Shown here piece by piece: positions 16,520-24,977 of a stretch of 64,000 nucleotides of DNA. Both the position numbers and the translations under genes were made by a program. Each line of letters begins with the position of its first letter. Within the stretch, counting starts at the first letter, position 1. The notes below the pieces were generated by a model. It was not told the DNA's origin. It did no database searches and saw nothing but the letters and a program-made list of their open reading frames with translations. This stretch comes from NC2004 sp050874905 (GTDB lineage: Bacteria; Bacillota; Clostridia; Lachnospirales; Lachnospiraceae): positions 1 through 64,000 of the forward strand of contig JBNMLP010000006.1 in assembly GCA_050874905.1 (NCBI GenBank). Reading direction: 5' to 3'.

Positions 16520-19119
16520 TGAGTGGACAAAAAAACAGCATAATCGGACTTGTGGCTCATGTGGATGCGGGAAAGACCACATTGAGTGAAGCCATGCTTT
16601 ACGAGGCGGGAGCCATCCGTCATTTCGGACGTGTGGATCACAAGGATGCGTTTTTGGATACGGAGCAAATGGAAAAGAACCGCGGCATTACCATTTTTTC
16701 CAAACAGGCACGCTTAGAGTACAAAGGAAAGAAGATGCTTTTGATGGATACGCCGGGGCATGTGGATTTTTCGCCGGAGATGGAGCGTACTTTGCCGCTG
16801 CTTGACCTTGCACTGCTTGTGATCAATGGGGCAAATGGGGTACAGGCACATACGAAAACGCTCTGGCAGCTACTGCGTCAGTATCAGGTCCCGGTCATTT
16901 TATTTATCAACAAAATGGATCAGGAACAGGCCAATGAGGAAGCCCTTCTTCGGGAACTGAAAGAGCAGCTCAGTGAATATTGCGAGACTTTTGAAAGTTA
17001 TGATGGATCTACGAAGCCGGATCTGGAAAATGCAGCTCTGGCAGAAGAAGAGGCGATGGAAGAATATCTGGAATCAGGTACACTTGGTAAAGATACGATC
17101 TACCGCCTGGTCAAGAGCCGCCGGTTATTTCCCTGCTACTTTGGTTCTGCCCTGCATCAGAAAGGGGTAAAGGAGCTTCTTGACAGTGTCACTTCCTTTT
17201 GGAAAGATCCGAAATATCCCGATGAATTTGGGGCAAAGGTGTATAAGATTGGACGGGATGAAAAGGGGGAACGTTTATCCTATCTCAAGGTTACCGGTGG
17301 TAGTTTAGCTGCCCGGATGGAGCTCTCCTATGTCGGACAGGAGGGGCAGACGGTGACAGAGAAGATAAACCAGATCCGTCTTTATTCCGGACGGCAGTAT
17401 GAGGCAGTTCCGGCTGCCGAAGCCGGAGAGATCTGTGCGGTGACCGGGCTGCATGCTTCCTATGCCGGACTCGGACTTGGAATGGAAAAGCAGGCGGAAA
17501 ACGCACATTTGGTTCCTGTTATGCGTTACGAGATAACCGCAGAAAATGAACCGGATCCCGTGAAAGCATTTGCACGGTTAAAAGAACTGGCAGAGGAAGA
17601 ACCGACTTTGACGCTTACCTATGTGCCGGAAAAGAAGCAGATCTTAATGGCAGTGATGGGGCAGATCCAGTGTGAGATCATCAAACAACTGGCAGAGGAG
17701 CGGTTTGGACTGAAGCTGACCTTTGGAACCGGAAATATCCTATATAAAGAAACGATTGCCGATACGGTAGAGGGAGTCGGACATTACGAACCACTGAAGC
17801 ACTATGCGGAGGTGCACCTGCTGTTAGAGCCGGGAACCCCCGGAAGCGGGATCACGGTGGACACGGTGGCGAAGGAAGATCAGCTTGCCAAAAACTGGCA
17901 GCGGCTCATTCTGACGCATGTGCTGGAGCGGGAGCATGCCGGCGTACTCACTGGTGCCGGACTTACGGATGTAAAGATCACGCTGCTTACCGGCCGGGCA
18001 CATAAAAAGCACACGGAGGGCGGCGATTTCCGACAGGCGACATACCGTGCCATCCGGCAGGGACTGATGCAGGCGGAATCGGTATTATTAGAGCCGGTGT
18101 ATGCGTACACGCTCAAAGTCCCGCAGGATAAGGTGGGACGTGCGATGATGGATATCGAAGCTGCCAACGGACGGTTTGATCCGCCGGAAAACCGGGGAGA
18201 ATATGTAGTGCTTACAGGTGTCGTCCCGGTATATGGCATGCAGGATTACCAGCAGAGCGTGATGGAGTATACCAAAGGTGAGGGACAATTCACCTGCCGG
18301 GTAAAAGGCTATGAGCCGTGCAAACGGCAGCAGGAAGTATGCCTGGAAAGTGATTACGATCCACAGGCGGATCTTAACAATCCGGTCGATTCCATTTTCT
18401 GCTCCCACGGGGCAGGCTATGTAGTACCATGGGACAAAGTGCCGGAACACATGCATGTGGAAAGTCCGTTAGAGGAAGAAACGCAAGAGTGGCAGATGCC
18501 AAAGCAGCCACAGCGTACCGTCAGTGATTTCATTGACGAGGACGAGTTGGAGGCGATTTTTAAACGCACGTTTCTGGCAAATCAGCGGGATGGAAAACGG
18601 GAGGCCAAAAAGCAGAAAGGTTCCCTGATGAGAAGTCCGCAAAAAAGCAGCAGACCGCACAAACTCCCGGTATTTAAGGATCGGTATCTGCTGGTGGATG
18701 GTTATAACATTATCTTTGCATGGGACAGCTTAAACCGTCTGGCAGGAAAGGATAATTTAGATGGAGCACGCATCCGGCTGCAGGATATGCTGTGCAATTA
18801 TCAGGCCTATAAGCATGTCAAACTGATCGTGGTATTTGATGCATATAAGATCAAAGGAAATGCCGGATCTATGGAGAATTATCATAACATTCAGGTTGTG
18901 TTCACGAAGGAAGCACAGACGGCGGATGCCTATATTGAGCAGTTTACGCATGAACACGGAAAAACCTACGATATTACTGTGGCAACGTCGGATGCCTTAG
19001 AGCAGATGATCGTATTGGGGCAGGGCGCAAAGCGGCTTTCCGCACGGGAATTTCTGCAGGAAATGAATGCGATGGAGCAGGAACTAAAAGAACGGTATCT
19101 GGACCGGGAATGGGAATAG
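16516..19119 (+). CDS. TetM/EF-G-like GTPase fused to C-terminal NYN (Rae1/YacP-like) domain
   Basis: 867 residues. Residues 1-650 have the full translational GTPase layout of ribosome-protection proteins: G1 AHVDAGKTT (14-22), G2 region RGITIF, G3 DTPGHVDF (78-85), G4 NKMD (132-135), then the beta-barrel and EF-G domains III-V (MDIEAANGRFDPPENRGEY). Residues about 715-867 form a NYN/PIN-type domain like B. subtilis YacP/Rae1, a ribosome-dependent mRNA endonuclease: LLVDGYNIIFAW, VVFDAYKIKG, QTADAYIE, VATSDALEQ supply the conserved Asp residues. A charged linker with DEDELEAIFKRTF separates them. Two adjacent ATG codons (16516, 16519) are possible starts. Probably binds the ribosome and cuts mRNA in or near the A site, or rescues stalled ribosomes (inference); antibiotic resistance is possible but not shown. 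Confidence 0.88.
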   Translation: MMSGQKNSIIGLVAHVDAGKTTLSEAMLYEAGAIRHFGRVDHKDAFLDTEQMEKNRGITIFSKQARLEYKGKKMLLMDTPGHVDFSPEMERTLPLLDLALLVINGANGVQAHTKTLWQLLRQYQVPVILFINKMDQEQANEEALLRELKEQLSEYCETFESYDGSTKPDLENAALAEEEAMEEYLESGTLGKDTIYRLVKSRRLFPCYFGSALHQKGVKELLDSVTSFWKDPKYPDEFGAKVYKIGRDEKGERLSYLKVTGGSLAARMELSYVGQEGQTVTEKINQIRLYSGRQYEAVPAAEAGEICAVTGLHASYAGLGLGMEKQAENAHLVPVMRYEITAENEPDPVKAFARLKELAEEEPTLTLTYVPEKKQILMAVMGQIQCEIIKQLAEERFGLKLTFGTGNILYKETIADTVEGVGHYEPLKHYAEVHLLLEPGTPGSGITVDTVAKEDQLAKNWQRLILTHVLEREHAGVLTGAGLTDVKITLLTGRAHKKHTEGGDFRQATYRAIRQGLMQAESVLLEPVYAYTLKVPQDKVGRAMMDIEAANGRFDPPENRGEYVVLTGVVPVYGMQDYQQSVMEYTKGEGQFTCRVKGYEPCKRQQEVCLESDYDPQADLNNPVDSIFCSHGAGYVVPWDKVPEHMHVESPLEEETQEWQMPKQPQRTVSDFIDEDELEAIFKRTFLANQRDGKREAKKQKGSLMRSPQKSSRPHKLPVFKDRYLLVDGYNIIFAWDSLNRLAGKDNLDGARIRLQDMLCNYQAYKHVKLIVVFDAYKIKGNAGSMENYHNIQVVFTKEAQTADAYIEQFTHEHGKTYDITVATSDALEQMIVLGQGAKRLSAREFLQEMNAMEQELKERYLDREWE

Positions 19120-19128
19120 GAGAAGAAA

Positions 19129-19329
19129 ATGGAGAAAAAAGAAAAGAAAGCAATCGATGGACCATGTGAATGTTGTGCCAACTTTGTCTATGACGACGAG
19201 GACGAATGTTATGTATGTGATGTCAATCTCGATGAGGATGATATGTATCGTTTCTTAACCGGAGATGTGAAACATTGTTCGTATTTTCAGTTGTATGATG
19301 AATATAAGATCGTGCGGCATCAGATGTAA
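19129..19329 (+). CDS. Small Cys-rich acidic protein, DUF6472-like
   Basis: 66 residues with four or five Cys that could form a metal site: CECC near residue 13, CYVC near residue 27, and a Cys in KHCSYFQLYDEY. It resembles the small DUF6472 family of Clostridia as I remember it; function unknown. It starts nine bases after the GTPase-NYN stop with AGGAG upstream, so it is almost certainly cotranscribed with it. Its highly acidic middle (DDEDEC, LDEDD) would suit a protein-protein contact. Confidence 0.75.
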   Translation: MEKKEKKAIDGPCECCANFVYDDEDECYVCDVNLDEDDMYRFLTGDVKHCSYFQLYDEYKIVRHQM

Positions 19330-19384
19330 ACATAGCTGTAGTGTTTCATCTGTTTCATTGAAACGCCGGATCTTTTTGGACGCC

Positions 19385-19413
19385 TTGCGCATTTTTTTGT
19401 TTTTCGATATAAT
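19385..19413 (+). promoter_or_regulatory. Promoter before the coiled-coil protein gene
   Basis: TTGCGC, 17-bp spacer, TATAAT. It gives a leader of about 80 bases with a possible stem GGGCA (19433-19437) / TGCCC (19458-19462); no known riboswitch class recognised. Confidence 0.6.
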
Positions 19414-19502
19414 ATAACTAGCTATTCACACTGGGCAGATCGAGGGAGCGAAACCATTGCCCGGCGCATTCCATAAGGAAGATCTACAGGGAGGTAGGGA
19501 CT

Positions 19503-20363
19503 ATGAATATACAAGGTTTTGGCAGTACTGCCGCACGCGACTACATTCCGACAGGTACGGAATCTGCTACGAAAGAAGAACAGCTGGAAGCATTAAAGAT
19601 AAAACTGACTCAGAAAGAAGATACCACTGCATCCGATAAGGCAGCAGAGGCGAAGAAAAAACAGGAGAAGAGAGTCAGACAGAAGGAACAGGAAGCTCTG
19701 AATAAAAAGATTAACGATACTTATAACCAGCTAAGTGACCGGGCAAAGGAATATTTATCCAAGCTCAAGGAACGTTTTGGCAACATGGACATCACGATTG
19801 CAGATGTGGATTCGGATGAGGAAGCTGCGAAGATCATGTCGCAGGGGACAAAGTCTTTCAGTGTTTTGATGGATCCTAAGACACTGGAGGAAATGGCTGC
19901 CAATGAAACGGTGGCTGCTGAATACGAGGATCTGATCTCAGATTCTGCCAATGAGCTTACTGCGTTAAAGGATTCTGCCAACGAACAGGGTGTTGCTGTA
20001 AAAGCGGTGGGCATGAAGCTTAACGATGACGGAACGAAAACCTATTACAGCATTATTGAGGATTCTCTTTCTTACTACGACAAAGAGCTGAAGAAGCAGG
20101 AAGAGAAGAAGGAAGCCAAGCTCGAAAAGAAGAAAGAAGCCGAAGCGAAAGAGAAACAAAAGGAAGAACGAAAAGAAACACTGGAACAGGCGGATCAGAA
20201 ACAGGAAGATCTGGTGAAAAAACAGCTTTCCGGACAGTATGCCCTGCTCACCGCCGGAACGATCGACGAATTAAAGGCACGGCTGCATTTAGAAACCGAA
20301 AAAGTCAACAAACTGAAACGCAGCCAGATCTTTGCCGGAGTCGGAATTGACTATCAGATATAG
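19503..20363 (+). CDS. Coiled-coil protein of unknown function (DUF6033-like)
   Basis: 286 residues, soluble, rich in Lys and Glu, with no signal peptide. Residues 20-75 and 185-245 are strongly charged helices likely to form coiled coils (QEEKKEAKLEKKKEAEAKEK). The middle part (about 85-180: DITIADVDSDEEAAKIMSQG, FSVLMDPKTLEEMAAN, AVGMKLNDDGTKTYY) is more globular. It resembles DUF6033 proteins of Lachnospiraceae from memory. The C-terminal half of the helix is Lys-rich enough to contact nucleic acid or envelope, but no motif proves it. Own promoter, strong ribosome binding site GGGAGG, and a terminator after it: a single-gene unit. Confidence 0.7.
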   Translation: MNIQGFGSTAARDYIPTGTESATKEEQLEALKIKLTQKEDTTASDKAAEAKKKQEKRVRQKEQEALNKKINDTYNQLSDRAKEYLSKLKERFGNMDITIADVDSDEEAAKIMSQGTKSFSVLMDPKTLEEMAANETVAAEYEDLISDSANELTALKDSANEQGVAVKAVGMKLNDDGTKTYYSIIEDSLSYYDKELKKQEEKKEAKLEKKKEAEAKEKQKEERKETLEQADQKQEDLVKKQLSGQYALLTAGTIDELKARLHLETEKVNKLKRSQIFAGVGIDYQI

Positions 20364-20373
20364 CATAAGGACT

Positions 20374-20419
20374 GCACTTATCCTTTCCCATTTAGCGGGA
20401 AAGGATGGTGCGTTTTTTT
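20374..20419 (+). terminator. Terminator after the coiled-coil gene
   Basis: Arms GCACTTATCCTTTCCC (20374-20389) and GGGAAAGGATGGTGC (20397-20411), then seven T. It ends only 14 bases before the next start, whose ribosome binding site AAGGAGG follows the T-run. Confidence 0.88.
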
Positions 20420-20432
20420 AAGGAGGGTTTAA

Positions 20433-21428
20433 ATGAACGAGGAAAAACGCTTTGCCGTTTTGATCGATACGGATAATATCAGTACCAAATATGTTGCCAA
20501 TATTATGTCGGAGATCAGTAACTATGGGGTGGCAACTTACAAGCGTGCGTATGGGGATCTCACACGTAAGGAGAATAAAAACTGGGAGAAGGTACTGTTA
20601 GAGCATTCCATCACACCTGTTTTACAGTATAGTTATACGTTTGGAAAAAATTCCACGGATTCTGCCATGATCATTGATGCCATGGATATATTATATTCCG
20701 GACATGTGGAAGGCTTCTGCATTGTAAGCAGTGACAGTGATTTTACGCGCCTGGCAGTAAGGCTTCGCGAATCCGGCATGACAGTGATCGGCATGGGCGA
20801 AAAGAAATCTGCCAAACCTTTTGTCAAATCCTGTACCCTGTTCAAATACTTAGACCTCATTTCCAAAAATGAGGCAGAGAATAAGAAGAACCAAAAAATG
20901 GAATTGCCGGAGCAGGTGGAGGATGTGGCCGACATGGATGAGTCACTGGAAGAAAATGAAGTCGTAGATAAAAATGACATCTTAGCTGCGATCATCGACA
21001 TTTTCAATGAGCGTGATGTCGATCGGGAAGGTCTTAACATCGGAGAACTCGGACAGCGCCTTACCAAGATCTATTCGGATTTTGATGTCCGCAACTACGG
21101 CTATTCCCGCTTAAGCGTATTTTTAAAGTCATTTGATTGTCTGGAAACAAAGGATGCCTATGTCTACTTAAGAAACGGACAGGTGGGAAGTATTCCAACA
21201 CTGACCGAGTTGGAAGGTACGATCATAGCATTTTTGAAAAAACACCGCAGCAAAGATGGCGTCAACATTGTGGTCATGAAGCGTGTCTTAGAGGAAGAAT
21301 ATCCGGGCTTTGACATTGCCAATTACGGCTATTCCAAGCTCTCTACGTTCTTTAAGGATTTCAGTTCACTAGAGACAAAACTTTCCGGAAAAAGCAACTC
21401 TGTGATGAGTTTGTATTTAAAATCATAA
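20433..21428 (+). CDS. NYN domain protein with two OST-HTH/LOTUS domains
   Basis: 331 residues. Residues 1-150 are a LabA/DUF88-type NYN domain (VLIDTDNIS, ITPVLQYSYTFGKNSTDSAMIIDAMD, IVSSDSDFTRLAVRLRESG), a PIN-like fold whose Asp residues (D8, D10 and the DSDF pair) fit a metal-dependent RNase. An acidic linker follows, then two OST-HTH/LOTUS winged-helix domains (about 190-255 and 260-331), each ending in the same NYGYS(R/K)LS.F pattern. LOTUS domains bind RNA, including G-quadruplexes, in known cases. Predicted RNA-binding nuclease. Strong ribosome binding site AAGGAGGG. It lies 1.3 kb from the GTPase-NYN fusion but in a separate transcription unit. Confidence 0.9.
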   Translation: MNEEKRFAVLIDTDNISTKYVANIMSEISNYGVATYKRAYGDLTRKENKNWEKVLLEHSITPVLQYSYTFGKNSTDSAMIIDAMDILYSGHVEGFCIVSSDSDFTRLAVRLRESGMTVIGMGEKKSAKPFVKSCTLFKYLDLISKNEAENKKNQKMELPEQVEDVADMDESLEENEVVDKNDILAAIIDIFNERDVDREGLNIGELGQRLTKIYSDFDVRNYGYSRLSVFLKSFDCLETKDAYVYLRNGQVGSIPTLTELEGTIIAFLKKHRSKDGVNIVVMKRVLEEEYPGFDIANYGYSKLSTFFKDFSSLETKLSGKSNSVMSLYLKS

Positions 21429-21495
21429 ACACATGTGTTCTTTTTCTGCAAGGTATGATAAAAGTAAATAAGTGTTTCGTGATGACAGGAGAAAA

Positions 21496-21532
21496 AGCTG
21501 GTGTCTTTCGTGTAAGATGCCAGCTCTTTTTT
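21496..21532 (+). terminator. Terminator after the NYN-LOTUS gene
   Basis: AGCTGGTGTCTT (21496-21507) pairs with AAGATGCCAGCT (21514-21525) apart from G-T pairs; six T follow. About 65 bases beyond the stop codon. Confidence 0.75.
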
Positions 21533-21672
21533 GAATGTAAAGGAAGAATAAATTCTGTCAAAGGTTGGTTAGAAAAAACAAAAAAATAGGTATTTTAAAC
21601 ATATATTTGATTAAAGCGGACAAAAATTGTAGAGTATGAGTGGAATAATTTGGTAAGAGGACTGAACAGGAC

Positions 21673-23388
21673 ATGAGATGTTATCAATGTATGAAAGAAT
21701 ATGATGCCAGATATGACGTATGTCCGCATTGTGGATTTATTGCTTCTGCGCAGAATAGGGACGCATATCAGCTGTCGCCGGGAACCAGACTGCAGGGGAG
21801 ATATTATATTGGTATTGTTCTCGGAACAGGTGGATTTGGAATTACTTATAAAGCCTATGATGAGAAACTGGATGTCATTGTCGCCATTAAAGAATATTAT
21901 CCGGCTGGTATGGTGAAACGGGTAAACGGAAAGGCTGCGATAACAGAGACGGCAGGAACAGAGGATGGTCAGTTTCAGAGGGGGCTGGACCAGTTTCTAA
22001 AAGAGGCGAGAAATTTGGCACAGTTCGCAGATCATTCCAATATTGTGCAGGTATATCAATATTTTGCAGAGAATGGAACCGGGTATATTGTGATGGAATA
22101 TTTAGAGGGTGTATCCATGCGGTATTTTCTGGAAGTGAATGAGGAACGTATTTCAATTTATTATGCAAAAGAGATTGTGCTGGCAGTGGCGCATGCATTG
22201 TCTGCGCTGCATGAGCAGGGAATCCTGCATCGGGATATCAGCCCGGATAACATTTTCCTTTGTACGGATGGGAAAGTGAAACTTATTGATTTTGGTACCT
22301 CCTGTGGATCGCATTACTGGAAGGGGAAAGAACATGAGGTTATCGTAAAACCCGGTTATGCACCGATCGAGCAGTACATGGAGGACAAAAAGGAAGGTCC
22401 TTATACGGATGTGTATGCATTGGGGGCAACCTTTTACCGGGCGATCACCGGAGTCGTTCCCCCGCCTGCGACAGAGCGCCGCCAGAAAGATCTGTTGCTT
22501 CTGCCCAGCGAATACAATGAACAGGTTCCCAAATATCTGGATGCGGCGATCATGAAAGCACTTCATGTGGAGGTGAAAGGACGGTTTCCAAACATGGATG
22601 CATTTATTTATGTGCTGGAGCATCGGAAGATCGTAAAGGGTACCTGTTGCTTAGAACCGCACGGTATACATCCGGTGCGGCAGGTACGATGTATGGGATG
22701 TATGCGGTTATACAGCGAAAATCACAGAGTATGTCCCTTTTGTAAATGCAGTAAATATCTGGTGGCGGAGTCAGAAGAAGCAATCCCGGTCGGCACCGTG
22801 ATTGAACAGCGGTATACGGTAGGCACTGTGATCCGTCAAAAGAGAAATTCCAAGGTTTACATAGGCTGGGATAATCTGTTGTCGAAACGGGTAGCAGTAG
22901 AAGAATACTTTTGTCCGGAATTACAGGAGCGGAAAGGAGAAAAAGAAATCCGGCGCAGACAGGGCATTTCTCCGGAACTGGTAAAAGAGCAATTAGACAG
23001 TTTTATAGAAGAGGGCAAGGAACTTGCTGCATACCGCGAGGAAACAGGGGTTGTCCGTATTTACGATACCATCCGGGAAAATGGGACAGCGTATATTGTC
23101 ATGGAATATGAAAGCCAGATGAGAAAGGAAGATCTCGGTACACGTATGATCCCGGTTGCTGCAGGAAAAAAACAAGAACAACTGGCGATACGAAGGAAAG
23201 CATGGATGGCAGGTATTGCAGTAACTGCCATTTCTTCCCTGTTTTTATGGGGCGGGTACAGGATCTTTCGCAAAAGAAATGCCAGACCGCACAAGTGGTT
23301 CATACGAAATAAGATACAGCATGGGATAGCTGGAATAAAACATCCACAGAAAGGAAGGTGCCAGCCGTGCAGCAGGAACAAAAGTTAA
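21673..23388 (+). CDS. Zinc-ribbon serine/threonine protein kinase with partial second kinase lobe
   Basis: 571 residues. A zinc ribbon opens the protein (C3, C6, C17, C20). Residues about 40-310 are a complete Hanks-type kinase: GTGGFGITYKA loop, catalytic Lys in IAIKE-type VAIKEYY, HRDISPDN (from residue 186), and DFGTS (from 206), PGYAPIEQY as activation/P+1 segment, DVYALGATFYR. A second zinc ribbon (about 340-360) precedes a second kinase-like N-lobe (about 380-500) in which the glycine loop is lost and the Lys is replaced (VAVEEYF); it ends after VMEYE, so it is only half a kinase. A hydrophobic span (about 515-532) puts the short basic tail outside. Likely phosphorylates Thr recognised by the FHA proteins encoded next, whose first gene overlaps this one. 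Confidence 0.9.
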   Translation: MRCYQCMKEYDARYDVCPHCGFIASAQNRDAYQLSPGTRLQGRYYIGIVLGTGGFGITYKAYDEKLDVIVAIKEYYPAGMVKRVNGKAAITETAGTEDGQFQRGLDQFLKEARNLAQFADHSNIVQVYQYFAENGTGYIVMEYLEGVSMRYFLEVNEERISIYYAKEIVLAVAHALSALHEQGILHRDISPDNIFLCTDGKVKLIDFGTSCGSHYWKGKEHEVIVKPGYAPIEQYMEDKKEGPYTDVYALGATFYRAITGVVPPPATERRQKDLLLLPSEYNEQVPKYLDAAIMKALHVEVKGRFPNMDAFIYVLEHRKIVKGTCCLEPHGIHPVRQVRCMGCMRLYSENHRVCPFCKCSKYLVAESEEAIPVGTVIEQRYTVGTVIRQKRNSKVYIGWDNLLSKRVAVEEYFCPELQERKGEKEIRRRQGISPELVKEQLDSFIEEGKELAAYREETGVVRIYDTIRENGTAYIVMEYESQMRKEDLGTRMIPVAAGKKQEQLAIRRKAWMAGIAVTAISSLFLWGGYRIFRKRNARPHKWFIRNKIQHGIAGIKHPQKGRCQPCSRNKS

Positions 23389-23693
23389 AAGGAACCATTC
23401 GCATTTTGAATGGAAAATATAAAGATGCGTTGTTGTTTATGCAGGATCGTAATCCGCTTCAGATCGGACGTGATCTGGAACAATGTAATTTTATTTTGGA
23501 GGCTCCGTGGGTGAGCCGGCTGCATTGCGTGATCAAATACGATTTCCAGTCAGGATGCTATCATATACAGGATGTTTCGGAAAATGGGACATGGCTGGAT
23601 GGAAGCAGAATGAAAAAAAGAGAATGGGAGGATGTTGCTTCTTCCGCCATTCTCTGGATTGGAGAAGATGGCACGCAGATGCAGCTGTTGTAA
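23367..23693 (+). CDS. Small FHA-domain protein
   Basis: About 108 residues, essentially one forkhead-associated domain that binds phosphothreonine: LQIGRDLEQCNFIL, WVSRLHCVIKYD (the Ser-Arg-Leu-His core) and VSENGTWLDGSRM. GTG at 23367 lies nine bases after AAGGAAGG; GTG at 23358 is an alternative that would overlap the ribosome binding site. Overlaps the kinase gene end by about 22 bases, indicating coupled expression. Probable reader of the kinase product (inference). Confidence 0.85.
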   Translation: MQQEQKLKGTIRILNGKYKDALLFMQDRNPLQIGRDLEQCNFILEAPWVSRLHCVIKYDFQSGCYHIQDVSENGTWLDGSRMKKREWEDVASSAILWIGEDGTQMQLL

Positions 23694-23707
23694 ATTTTTA
23701 ACAGGAG

Positions 23708-24403
23708 ATGAGAGCAATTAAAACACAGGTAGAACAAGGACAGGGATATTTGCTTGTGAAAGTACAGGGCGGGATGCGAAAAATCCTCTTAAATGATGTG
23801 ATATTTTTCTCCAGTGAGGTGCGCAAGCTGATCGCACACATGAAAGACGGGGAGAAACTCTGGTTTTACGGGCAGTTAAATGAATTGGAAAAGATGCTGC
23901 CGGAAGAGTCTTTTTTACGCTGTCACCAGTCTTTTCTGGTCAATCAGTCGATGATCGAATTGATGCGGCGGGAACATTTTATCGTGCGTGGCATACAGAT
24001 TCCGGTGAGCCGGAACTGCTATTTGCAAATGAAGGAAAAGGGGATCTTTACAAGAGGGGTCAAGGAACCGAAGCATACGGAAGAGATAGCCTGCATTACC
24101 GGGGTAGAGGGCGATTATAAGGAGATTACCATCCGGATCAATCCTAACCAAAAGGTGCTGCTTGGAAATGATTATCAAAATGCGGATATCGTCATTTGTG
24201 ATCCGGAAGTTGCAGATATTCACTGTTGGGTAGAATATAATGAGGAAAAGAAGTGCTATTTTTTATGTAATCAGTCGGATCGTGCGTTGCCTATCAACAA
24301 AAAGATGCAGGTTGGGCCAGGGGATATCGTGTTGCTGCAGGTAGGAGATATCTTTCAGTTAGGGCAGTCCAATCAGATTTTCAGGGTAGGTGAACATATA
24401 TGA
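23708..24403 (+). CDS. LytTR DNA-binding domain fused to FHA domain
   Basis: 231 residues. Residues 1-105 match a LytTR DNA-binding domain (ILLNDVIFFSSEVRKLIAH, LPEESFLRCHQSFLVN, IPVSRNCYLQMK). Residues about 125-231 match an FHA domain (QKVLLGNDYQNADIVICD, VADIHCWVEYNE, LPINKKMQVGPGDIVLLQVGD, IFRVG), although the usual Arg/Ser residues are less clear than in the preceding FHA protein. Such a fusion could couple threonine phosphorylation to gene control. ATG with AGGAG at the preceding positions. Its stop overlaps the next start (ATGA). No REC domain is present. Confidence 0.82.
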   Translation: MRAIKTQVEQGQGYLLVKVQGGMRKILLNDVIFFSSEVRKLIAHMKDGEKLWFYGQLNELEKMLPEESFLRCHQSFLVNQSMIELMRREHFIVRGIQIPVSRNCYLQMKEKGIFTRGVKEPKHTEEIACITGVEGDYKEITIRINPNQKVLLGNDYQNADIVICDPEVADIHCWVEYNEEKKCYFLCNQSDRALPINKKMQVGPGDIVLLQVGDIFQLGQSNQIFRVGEHI

Positions 24404-24948
24404 ATTTAAAAAAATGTGAAAGACAGCATTATTATAATGGTGATAAATTTGCCTCCTGTCCGTATTGCGCTGCCAAAGGAAAGAAGGCAGAAATTACATG
24501 GAAATTGAAAAAGGAACAGGAAACGGAGAAACAAAGGGACTTAAAAGATGCTGTTGCAGATGCTTTTGAGCAGAAGAATATACAGCAGTTATATCATGGT
24601 AGGGGGCAGGAACAAGAGAAGTTCCTTCCATTTGCTATTCTTGTTGTATGGAACGGGGAAGAGAAGGGCGCAATGCTTCCACTTTGCTTTGGAAAAGAGA
24701 ATTATCTTCTTTACGAAAAAGGAAAAGTGAAGATCACGTCTCAGAAAACCCCCGGGGTTCTTGCTTCTTTTCATGCCAATCCTGATCACAAATCTTTTTA
24801 TGTTTCCATGGAAGCAGAGCCGGGGGCGGTGATGGTTGGACGTGTCGTGGTTACAGGGGCCGTTCCGATCGAAGCTTATGATAAGATTCAGATCGCAGCA
24901 TGCAATGTGATGTTTGTACCAATTTGCGGGCCTCATTTCTGGTGGTGA
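24400..24948 (+). CDS. Zinc-ribbon protein of the kinase/FHA cluster
   Basis: 182 residues. The N-terminus has a zinc-ribbon-like pattern (KKCERQHYY, then CPYCAAKG) like those that precede FHA-type domains in this clade. A charged helix (32-68) links to a beta-rich C-terminal region (about 75-182: LPFAILVVWNGEEKGAMLPLCF, ITSQKTPGVLASFHANPD) which may be a very divergent FHA-like or filament-like sandwich, but I cannot prove it. Last gene of the four-gene kinase operon, coupled to the LytTR-FHA gene by ATGA overlap. Function unknown. Confidence 0.7.
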   Translation: MNLKKCERQHYYNGDKFASCPYCAAKGKKAEITWKLKKEQETEKQRDLKDAVADAFEQKNIQQLYHGRGQEQEKFLPFAILVVWNGEEKGAMLPLCFGKENYLLYEKGKVKITSQKTPGVLASFHANPDHKSFYVSMEAEPGAVMVGRVVVTGAVPIEAYDKIQIAACNVMFVPICGPHFWW

Positions 24949-24977
24949 TTCAGCATTTTCACTAAACAACTTTGTGC

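Noticed and set aside
16516..19119. Tetracycline resistance gene tet(M)
   Set aside because: GTPase half is TetM-like, but the NYN fusion and chromosomal context argue for a housekeeping or rescue factor; no mobile element or resistance leader peptide nearby.
19420..19502. Leader before the coiled-coil gene as a riboswitch
   Set aside because: Only one short stem (GGGCA/TGCCC); no match to any class I know.
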